Assembly (NCBI GenBank): GCA_001931905.2
Contig: MSJI02000086.1
Coordinates: 9,299-73,298 of the forward strand
Source of the DNA: Cladosporium sp. IMV 00045
Lineage: Eukaryota > Ascomycota > Dothideomycetes > Cladosporiales > Cladosporiaceae
DNA length: 64,000 nt
Direction: 5' to 3'
Part shown: in pieces, positions 56,278-64,000 of the stretch
Layout: each line of letters starts with the position of its first letter
How positions within the stretch are numbered: position 1 is the stretch's first letter
The notes under the pieces: generated by a model
What the model was told of the DNA's origin: nothing
Database searches by the model: none
What the model saw: the letters and a program-made list of their open reading frames with translations, nothing else
Translations under genes and position numbers: made by a program

Positions 56278-57391
56278 GGCAGTCACGAAAGGTAAGATGG
56301 AATGATAAATCTGAAATCAGATTAGATGGAACAAGAGCGAACAAGATTAGATCTCTGGATATCCGTCTTTAAAGTAAAAATTCGCGAAGAGGTCTGGCCC
56401 GTGGATAGCCCGCTCATCGTTGCTAGCACGATACCGTAACGTAAATTCCCGGAAATGAGGCAGTAAAGATCAAGGCGACTGTCCCAGTCGGCTCCACCCC
56501 TCAAGCCCTGCTATGGCTTCGGACAATCGTTCGCATGGTTTGCTAATAACCACAAGGTCAGCCATTGGTCGTGACCATACGAAGCGAGTATGAATGGTTC
56601 TACGTTGACGAGCATCTTGACCATGAGGTGAATGATGTGAGTGTCTGAACGACATCGACAGTTCTGGACGCACTATCAGGTCCATCATGTTCCCTTCTCG
56701 ACTTCCAGAGGCTTCAACCGTCAAGATCAAAGTCGGACGCGGTAGATGCGGTCCGTAAGGCTGGCGTAAGGCTGGCATTGGGTTGAGGCGAAGAACTTAG
56801 CTTAGCATAGTCAAAACTCTCATGCCTTACCCGCTCGCACCGTCTTGACCGATATAGCCGCCTGGCTCTTTTGTCTGATCCGCCCTGCCGCAGTTTGATC
56901 TTCGGCATTGTCCGTACTATACCTTCGGCTATCAGATGAACTCCGATCTACGTTCGATAATACCATTGGGCATTGTCGTCCGGTTTCGGCGTGCATTCGC
57001 AAGGACTGGTTTTTCGCGAGGTTGGCGTGTGGTTGAGTTGTAGTGAATTCAGCCCGCAGCTTCAGTGTCAGAAGTGCTCGTCGAAGCTGTCACATAGGAG
57101 GCCTCGGTCATAATGAATGACTCAGGCGCTCGCATTATTATTAGTGCAAGTCGAACAACTCTCAGTTATGCAAACCTTCCGCACAACATATCTCAGGTCT
57201 TGATTACATAAGATCTTGACCGCTCGCAGAATCCTTCGCGCTGAATGCGAATACAAATCGCATTAATTAAATCGAATGATTTACAATCAATATTGATGCT
57301 ATAATACAGTCACGCAACGAGCGTTCTCACGTACACAATTCTGTTCAAACCAATTGTGAGCTTCTTCATAGCAACACCCTTCTCCATCAGC
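56278..57391. promoter_or_regulatory. Divergent OPT/GFA-domain upstream region (block B)
   Basis: 1.1 kb, highly similar to block A over most of its length. No gene seen. Confidence 0.45.
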
Positions 57392-57931
57392 ATGCCTATC
57401 GGTAGCTGTAACTGCGGGAAAATCAAACTCGACCTGACCGGCGAACCCATAGCAGTTGTAAGTCAGGGCATAACAGTAACAAAGCCTTTCGTAAGTCAAA
57501 TACTAACATTTTGCTAGGGACTGTGCCATTGCATGAGCTGTCGTAAACTGACCGGGTCGCCATTCTCCTACAACTTCATCATCAAAAGCATCGATCTCAA
57601 AGTTTCAGGGACACCTAAACAGGTGGGCAGGGAAGCGGATAGTGAAAATGCAGTAGAGAACTACTTCTGTCCAGATTGTGGTATGTATCAGGAGTAATGT
57701 CAAGTCTACATGGATACTCAATACTGATTAACATCAGGATCTCCTTTATTCGGAGGCACTCTACCTCCGAGCGGAAAACTCGAGACCCTGGTCTTGAGGG
57801 CTGGTATTTTCGACGATCTTGACCTCCTTCATGAGAAACCGCCTACTGTCGAGATCTACACGTCGCAGCGCTTGAAGTGGATTTCGGCTTTCCCAGGATG
57901 TGTGGAATTTGAAGGCATGCTACCGGGTTGA
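57392..57931 (+). CDS. GFA-domain (CENP-V type) zinc protein (block B copy)
   Basis: Exons 57392-57457, 57518-57680 and 57738-57931, 140 aa. Intron 1 has a perfect TACTAAC branch site here, and intron 2 the stronger donor GTATGT. All seven cysteines are kept. Five substitutions, for example Thr47Ile and Arg53Gly. Confidence 0.85.
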
Positions 57932-58683
57932 CCGTGGTGACGATGCACGCACGCAATGCAGACCAATTGGTGCATGGCGACGCACACCTGGCCTCGAAAA
58001 CGAGTATTAGATCATGTCATGTTGCACAGAGAAGACCTGCTGTCAGCGTGCTTCATCATCAATCGGGTTGGAAGTGAGAGTGTCCCTGGTTGTTACACCA
58101 ACCCTAACCCTACGCGATCCACTAGTTCCGTCCTGTACCTCAATAGTCAGCAAAATTGCCATTTTCACATTATCTCATCCGATTAAAGTTCTTTTGGAGA
58201 TGTGTCATCACGGTTACTGGTTCGAATGGCCTATTTCGACACACGTTCGTTGCGAGCCAGGGCGAAGTAATAAATAGCCAAAGCTGCGATACTGCATCAC
58301 TCAAACGTCGAATTCCGATACATCAGCCTCAAAATATTCCCGGCCATGATACTGCCGACATCGATATACTAAGCCAAATTTCAAGATACCGCCACGCAAA
58401 TCGCACGTGGTAGTCAGCAGAGTCAAAAAGTTGGTAGGCCAATAGTAAGGAAAGCTTATCACATCAAGAAAGCCAGATACAACCTTACCCAACCAGACGC
58501 CTATTGTCACCGCGAAAAGTGATGCATAAATGAAGAGATGCTCGCCTTTGAGATGCCACCACGATATGCAAGACTCGTTATCTTCGAAATAACATGCGAG
58601 ACTTGCAGATCTTACCGAAAGCGCACACCCCGAGCATGTCCAATCGATCCATCGATCCAACCAGCCACGACAGCACGCCGAAC
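57932..58683. other. Intergenic region after GFA gene (block B)
   Basis: 752 bp, clearly diverged from block A with several indels. No supported gene. Confidence 0.4.
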
Positions 58684-59250
58684 ATGCTCGCCAGACGCCA
58701 AATCGCAGCAGACGCCATCCGCTCGCAACCCTCGTCGAAAGACACGCCACGCCCGACCATAGTGTACAAGCAAAAGCAACCCTCCGTGCACGCACACACC
58801 AACCCGCCAGCAAAGTCTCTCAGGACAACTTCCACCACCACAACCACCAACAACACAACCACAAAAGCTATCGCAATCCTCTCTCGACTACCAGGGCCCC
58901 AAACCAAGACACGACAAAACATCTTCATCTTCGGCGCCAGCCACTGGCTCACAACACCCCTGTCCTCTTCCAAACCCAAAACCAAAACAGGCACCAATTC
59001 GCCCGGCAGAAAGCTCAACTCCAAATCCCATCCCACAAACAGCAGCACCGCCGCGCCGTCCTCGCCACCAAAACGCTGCGTCTGCGCGAACCGCTTCAAG
59101 ACTCTAGCGCGCGGGGCGCGAGGGGTGCGAGGCGGACGGGCCTGTCGGGTTTGTTGCGTGGAGGGCGATGAGTGGGCGCTTCTTGATGGTGGTGGTGGTG
59201 GTGGGGTAGAGGGGGTTAAGGGCGTGCATCGGGGGTGGGGGTGGGTGTGA
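58684..59250 (+). CDS. Doubtful hypothetical ORF (block B copy)
   Basis: 188 codons, MLARRQIAAD to HRGWGWV, no family recognised. It is five codons longer than block A through several in-frame indels (a Thr/Asn-rich insertion near residue 50 and a longer Gly run). The 5' flank is frame-shifted between copies, so the ATG at 58684 is the earliest shared start. Unproven. Confidence 0.3.
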   Translation: MLARRQIAADAIRSQPSSKDTPRPTIVYKQKQPSVHAHTNPPAKSLRTTSTTTTTNNTTTKAIAILSRLPGPQTKTRQNIFIFGASHWLTTPLSSSKPKTKTGTNSPGRKLNSKSHPTNSSTAAPSSPPKRCVCANRFKTLARGARGVRGGRACRVCCVEGDEWALLDGGGGGGVEGVKGVHRGWGWV

Positions 59251-59402
59251 GGATTGGGATTGGGATTGGGATTGGGGTTGAAGAGTTGGAGAGGGGCGAA
59301 GATGGGGGTGGGATGGGGATGGGGTTTGATGGTTGGTGGTGGGTGGGCGGAGGGAGGGAGAGGGGAGGGGGGAGAGTGTGTTTTGGAGGGGAGGATTGGG
59401 GA
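59180..59402 (+). repeat. G-rich low-complexity tract, G-quadruplex-prone (block B)
   Basis: Many runs of three or more G, with GGGATT tandem units and GGT runs; longer and more interrupted than in block A. Confidence 0.75.
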
Positions 59403-59665
59403 GGTTTGATACCCTTTTGAACCTGTTGATTGTTATTGGTCTTTTTGATTTTTGGACAATTCAACTGGTTTATTCCTTTTCTTTCTTCAGTATGCCGTTA
59501 GTCTCGTCTGTCTCATGCGCCTTTCGTCATGTATCTCTTTACATTTTCTCATTTCCACCATCGTCCCGTCAAACATAGCCTCCGATGCGCCTTCGCTGTA
59601 TGCAACTTTTTCCTTTTCCTTACTTTCTTACAATGCAAGCTATGCCATCCCCCTCCTCTTGTCAT
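59403..59665. other. 3' flank of the CHORD-CS gene (block B)
   Basis: About 260 bp, T-rich on the plus strand, probable 3' UTR of the minus-strand gene. Nothing else seen. Confidence 0.4.
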
Positions 59666-60682
59666 TTACACTCTCCCAGCTCTTCCAGCCTGGATGATCT
59701 CGCCAGTATGCCTGTCATCCGCCCTCAGAACAGGCCAACCAAGACCGTCCGCCTTGACAAGCGTAAGCTCCAACTTCGTGCCCATGATCTTGAACGAGCT
59801 CTTCTCCGGATCAATCGCGCCGAAAGTCGGCATGCTAGTCTGGTACCTCTTTTTATCCGCGGTGCGCAAATCGAGCACCACCGTATTCTGGTCCTTGAAT
59901 TCGACGGTGGAGATTTCCTTATCGATCTTCTTCAAGTACAGGCTGGCAATGACCGTGGTGGCCGTTTGGTAGAAGTCATTGCGGACCTCCGCCAGCGCCT
60001 CCTCGGCCTGCTCGTCCTTCTTCTTGCCCACGAAGCAGTGTCGGTTTTTCGTCGTGCAGCCGGGTATGCGCATGAACTCGTCGAATTCCAGCACGCGTCG
60101 CTTGCAGCATGTCCAGCCTTTGCTGCCTTCGTGGAAGAGCGCCTGGCCCGGGTGGTGCACGCATTGCTCCTCGCTGCGGGGTTGGCCTTGCTTGTACGTG
60201 CTGCCGCAACCGCGGCGTTTGCAGGTAGCGTTGTCGGGGACGATGGCATCTTCGGCGTCGCTCTCGTCCTCGGGAGGTGCAGGGCTAGCGGCGGGACGAG
60301 GCGATTGGGTGGCTACAGGTTGGCGAGAGACGGGAGGTAGGAGGTTGTCGTTGACTGGTTTGGGGGCTTGGGCTTGGATTTTGGCTTCGACTTCGGCTTC
60401 GGTGGGGAGCTGTTCGATGGGTTTGGGAGTGTCTTCGACGGTGGTGTGTTTGCCGACCGTGCAGGGAGTGATTGTCAGGAACTCATCGAAGGTCAGGACG
60501 CGAGGTTTGCAGCAGCGGTAGCCCTTTTGGCCTTCGTGAAAGACGGGAACGCCGGCTGTGATTGTTCGGTCAGCTGTTGTTGGTGATTGAACGGGAAGAG
60601 GTTACGGACGGTGGTAATTGCACGGCTCCTCAGGGTCGGCGAAGGTCTTGCCGCAGCCGCGGTGCACACATTTGCCGGCCAT
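59666..60682 (-). CDS. CHORD- and CS-domain co-chaperone (block B copy)
   Basis: Exons 60610-60682 and 59666-60555, 320 aa, 54-nt intron with the same GTCCGT donor. All CHORD Cys/His ligands are kept. About 12 substitutions: six lie in or just before the inter-CHORD linker (for example Ser89Pro, Pro98Leu), others are Val15Ala, Thr150Pro, Arg204Lys, Ala267Pro, Asp275Glu and Ser295Gly. Confidence 0.9.
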
Positions 60683-60924
60683 TATTGGTGTATTGGTGGA
60701 TATTCGTGAATGTAAGGTACATGTATTTGGGAACAATAATCTCGAAGTGTTTGGTCGCAAATGGCGGGGACGAAAGTGCCCACGTCAGAGGGCAGCGGCA
60801 TCGAAAACAGCGGGCGGTCTAGACCGGCAATATTTCATCGCCGGGTGTTCTTCAATGCTGTCGCCCCCGAACCAAAATCATTTGCAGAGCCATTGACGGA
60901 AACAATCATTGTCCAGACACAATA

Positions 60925-61326
60925 ATGAGAGCAACCGCCTTCCTCCGTCAGCAGTGGAATCTGCGACTCACGCTTTTCATCCGCCAGAACTGCTCGCTAT
61001 GCACCGACGCGAAGGATGTCATGTCCAAGGTCTGGGATAGGAGGCCTTTTGAGTACACCGAGATCGACGTGATGGCGGCCAAGCAGGAGAAATGGAAGAA
61101 CCTGTACGAGTTCGACACGCCTGTGGTAAGTGTCAAAGTTGTTTTCCCAATGTTTTTATGGCTGACAAGGAACACCCAGGTGCATGTGGACAAAGTACGC
61201 GAGAACAGCCAGCACTTCGAGACGACCCATCAGGCAGGCAAACTGATGCACCGCTTCAATGAGCAACAGCTCGAGAAGCTCATGGACGAGGAGATCATGA
61301 AGAAGCCAGACTCGTATTCTCAATGA
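60925..61326 (+). CDS. Glutaredoxin-like protein (block B copy)
   Basis: Exons 60925-61125 and 61180-61326; 115 aa, identical to block A. The intron is 54 nt, a multiple of three with no in-frame stop, so an unspliced message would code a 133-residue form with 18 extra residues in the cis-Pro loop. In block A the 55-nt intron would shift the frame. Splicing is still expected (GTAAGT..CCCAG). Confidence 0.85.
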   Translation: MRATAFLRQQWNLRLTLFIRQNCSLCTDAKDVMSKVWDRRPFEYTEIDVMAAKQEKWKNLYEFDTPVVSVKVVFPMFLWLTRNTQVHVDKVRENSQHFETTHQAGKLMHRFNEQQLEKLMDEEIMKKPDSYSQ

Positions 61327-61445
61327 TCCATCTTCTCAGAGCCATCACGGTCTTTCACTCGCCCGACTCGATTGACGCTCCACATCTCAGCTCCAGCTCA
61401 GCTCGGCAATTGAAGAGGAGCCTCATGCGGGGCACGCCCTAGAAC

Positions 61446-61451
61446 TATAAA
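61446..61451 (+). promoter_or_regulatory. TATA box candidate for the HpcH aldolase gene (block B)
   Basis: TATAAA 63 bp before the start codon, same position as in block A. Confidence 0.4.
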
Positions 61452-61513
61452 CATCATCTTCAAACACCGCCCTAAATCAACCTACAATCATACACCCCAA
61501 CCTACACGCAATA

Positions 61514-62392
61514 ATGCAAGCCGCAAACCGCCTCCAACGTGCTCTCAAGAAGGGCGGCGCCACTTTTGGTGCCTGGCAAATGCTTCCCGGCACGAACCTG
61601 AGCAGGGCCATTTGTCGCTCAAGTCCGAACGTGGACTGGGTCCTGATCGACCAAGAGCATGGCAACATCTCCGATGACTCAATGCACGAGCTCGTGGCCT
61701 CTGTCGCCGCATGCGGTGTCTCCCCTATAGTCCGCGTCCCTGAAGGCCAACATTGGATGATCAAACGAGCCCTCGACGCCGGCGCTCACGGCATTCTCGT
61801 CCCTCTTCTCGAGACCGTCGAGGACGCGAAGAACATCGTCCGCTACTCCAAGTTCCCACCTACCGGCAACCGAGGCTTCGGCAGCCCCTTCAGCACCGAG
61901 AAGTTCGTCGAGCAAGGCGCGCATGGCAGTTCGGTGAAAGAGCTCTCGAGCGTGGAATACCTGCAGCAAGCGAACGAGGCTACCGTCATCGCGGTTCAAA
62001 TCGAGACGAAAACTGCACTGCAGAACGTTCGTGAGATCGCCGCCGTTCCTGGTATTGACGTCCTCTTCGTCGGACCCTTTGACCTTGGCAACAACATCGG
62101 ACACCCCATCATTGCTTCCAAGCGTGATCCGGAGCTCGTCGAGGCTATCACATCAGTCAACAAGGCGGCGGAAGAAGCCGGCAAGAGAAGCGGTATTTAT
62201 TGCAACAGTGGCGAGGAGGCAAGACAATACGCGGATCAAGGGTTCAACATGGTTAGCGCCATGACTGACATGGTCGCTGTTCCAAAGGCATTTGGGCAGG
62301 CTTTCGATGCTGCCCAGGGAAGCTATGTTCATGCTGGTGTGCAGGGCATCAAACAGGGCGTGGAGAAGATGACGGGTCCGTATGGAAAGTGA
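61514..62392 (+). CDS. HpcH/HpaI family class II aldolase (block B copy)
   Basis: Single exon, 292 aa. Catalytic H49, R74 and metal ligands E164 and D190 are present. Residue 110 is Arg (Cys in block A), the only protein difference I find, while many third positions differ. This is strong purifying selection. Confidence 0.88.
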   Translation: MQAANRLQRALKKGGATFGAWQMLPGTNLSRAICRSSPNVDWVLIDQEHGNISDDSMHELVASVAACGVSPIVRVPEGQHWMIKRALDAGAHGILVPLLETVEDAKNIVRYSKFPPTGNRGFGSPFSTEKFVEQGAHGSSVKELSSVEYLQQANEATVIAVQIETKTALQNVREIAAVPGIDVLFVGPFDLGNNIGHPIIASKRDPELVEAITSVNKAAEEAGKRSGIYCNSGEEARQYADQGFNMVSAMTDMVAVPKAFGQAFDAAQGSYVHAGVQGIKQGVEKMTGPYGK

Positions 62393-62716
62393 GGTTTGGG
62401 TAGTTGAGTACTGGGTACACTGGTTCGAAGCAGTTGTTCATAGGGGCGTCGGATGTCTATATCACCGTGAAAGCACATATGCTGTAGATGACTCCAGCCA
62501 TTCGAATTGGAGAAGATCAGCGAGCCCATTCAATAAACCATATCCATCATCACAATACTAGAGATTACCACGTCCTAAGCATCGTCCTCGCGCTCTAAAT
62601 ATGCCTCAGGCATCAATTGGCAAGCCCAACTTCAATCGACGACTTTCAATGCCACAATTAACATAAATGATCGACAAAACACAAAAAAGTAAAATAAAAC
62701 AAAAGACCAGGCAAAT
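62393..62716. promoter_or_regulatory. Aldolase 3' flank and RPP40 upstream region (block B)
   Basis: 324 bp, moderately diverged from block A. No gene seen. Confidence 0.4.
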
Positions 62717-63957
62717 ATGGTCCTCGGCATCGGCGAACAAGATGGCCCCAAACCAAAATGCTACTTCACCCACGCAACCCTACCAACATACATAGACAAC
62801 GCCAACCCACCGGCCAAAAAAGAGCCTTTCAAATCAACCCTTTCGCAACAATATAACCACACAGTACGTCAAGAATCACCACTGCAAGACGAAGCAACCC
62901 AGATCATCTCAATACTAATCCCCACCACCCAGCTAACCCTCCTCCTCCCCACCTCGCCCTCGCAGCAAACCCTGCACTCCAAACTCAGCGGCGACAGCAG
63001 CGACGACGACGACGAGGGCACCCTCCGCTACGCTCGCGTGCACATGAAACCTATCGACCTCATATCCGGCGACTTCTTCAACTCGTACATCAAAGCGGGC
63101 AACGTCGTCATGCTCTCCGAGGGCCGCGTGGGGATCGACACCGTCCTGTCGCTGTGCGAGGGAATTCTGCGCATCGAAGTCGACAGATCCACGTTTGAGA
63201 AGTTGGGGCTGGAGGGGAAGTGTGAGGGGGGTGGGGAGGGGAGGAAACATGGGAGGGAGAGGTTTGGTGAGTCCTCTTGTTTTTCTTTTTCTTTCTCTTT
63301 TCCGTCTAATCAATTTTGTCTACGAGTCCGCCACCACCCATCCCAACTAACCCCACCGCAGCAATCGAACTCAACCTCCGCCTCCCCTCCATGCTCCCAG
63401 GGCACAAAGCCTTCTCGCGCCTGCAATGGGCCTTCAAACACGTCCTGACCGACTCCCTAACCTGGCTTTTTCACGACCTGCGCTCCCCGACAAGCAACTC
63501 CGGCGCGCTGGCCGCGCACGCCCCTTCCATAAAAACCCTGCAACCCCAAACAGAATCGCTGGAAAACGTCCTCTGCCCTGCCTTACCCCGGAGAGTGGCA
63601 GAGGACGAGCGCGAAAGCGCGGTAGAGCTGCTCGAGTGGCTCAGCCTCGCCATGGCGGGCTCGCCGCGCGTGAGGAAAGGCGATGGGATCGATCCGTTTT
63701 TGTGTAGGTACAGACCTGCCGGCGAGGAAGATGGCGCGGTGCAGAGGGATCTGGTGCTTTACCAGTGGCGTGGTTTCGTGCCTGCGGTGTTCGTCATAAG
63801 GGTTCTGCTCGCGGCGCTGAAAAATTCCTCGGCTGCGAAGGATGAGGATGGGAATGAAGAGAGTTGGTTCGCTCTCGCGGCGACGGCGTTCGATGGTAGT
63901 GCGTTTACGATGTTGCGCAAAAAGGGGGAGGTGATGACGTGGAATTATGCTGATTGA
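62717..63957 (+). CDS. RPP40: RNase P/MRP 40-kDa subunit-like protein Rpp40 (block B copy)
   Basis: Exons 62717-62863, 62933-63266 and 63362-63957, 358 aa. It is four residues longer than block A: three more in an acidic Ser/Asp stretch of exon 2 and one near the C-terminus. Intron 1 is 69 nt (GTACGT, ACTAAT branch, CCCAG) and open in frame, unlike the 68-nt block A intron. Intron 2 is 95 nt in both. The C-terminal GEVMTWNYAD block is intact. Confidence 0.75.
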
Positions 63958-64000
63958 TTGAGTGGTTTTCCCTTCTCTTTCTTTCTTCTCAAATGCTACG

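Larger units (their letters stand above)
42470..64000 (+). repeat. Block B of the 21.5 kb duplicated segment
   Basis: Collinear copy of 11,344-32,882, same orientation, from 36 bp before the EKI1 start to the window end. Homology is still present at the last base (matching 32,882), so the right end of the duplication is not seen. Confidence 0.95.

Noticed and set aside
58200..58270. GGTTCGAATGG in block B, similar to a tRNA T-loop
   Set aside because: No acceptor, D or anticodon arm around it and the match is lost in block A.

Overview
The window is nuclear DNA of a filamentous or yeast-like ascomycete (Pezizomycotina). Genes are split by short introns (about 49-112 nt) with GT..AG ends and CTAAC/CTGAC-type branch sites. 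The gene set is typical of Pezizomycotina: SSD1, GLE1, TRL1, ethanolamine kinase, an OPT transporter, a CHORD-CS protein, MON2, SEM1 and TRS65. I suspect a Dothideomycete with a duplicated (hybrid or whole-genome-duplicated) genome, for example a Hortaea-like black yeast. That last step is inference.

Layout. 1-11.3 kb (single copy): the C-terminal end of an Asp/Glu racemase-family gene, then SSD1 (minus) and GLE1 (plus), which diverge from a 2 kb shared upstream region. 11.3-32.9 kb (block A): EKI1 (+), APQ12-like (-), TRL1 (+), a Ser/Thr-rich single-pass membrane protein (+), an MFS transporter (+), an OPT oligopeptide transporter (-), a GFA-domain zinc protein (+), a doubtful small ORF (+), CHORD-CS (-), a glutaredoxin-like protein (+), an HpcH/HpaI aldolase (+) and RPP40-like (+). 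32.9-42.45 kb (single copy): MON2 (-), SEM1 (+), TRS65 (-) and 1.6 kb without a gene. 42,450-42,469 is a run of 20 N. 42.47-64.0 kb (block B) repeats block A gene for gene, in the same order and orientation, from 36 bp before the EKI1 start codon to past RPP40.

The two blocks are not recent identical copies. Proteins differ by 0 to about 5 percent, introns keep the same positions but differ in length, and some intergenic stretches have diverged strongly. All recognised genes are intact in both blocks. Block B begins exactly at the N gap and runs off the window end, so the apparent tandem arrangement may be a scaffolding join of two homeologous (or allelic) contigs rather than a real local duplication. 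This is the main caution for any reader.

The genes are mostly unrelated housekeeping functions: phospholipid synthesis, tRNA and HAC1 splicing, mRNA export, RNase P, Golgi and endosome traffic, proteasome, and translational control of cell-wall mRNAs. There is no sign of a biosynthetic cluster, virus, CRISPR array or intact transposon. The most unusual single-gene signal is GLE1: its TAG stop is followed, exactly in frame, by 96 further coding-like codons. I saw no convincing tRNA or rRNA gene.
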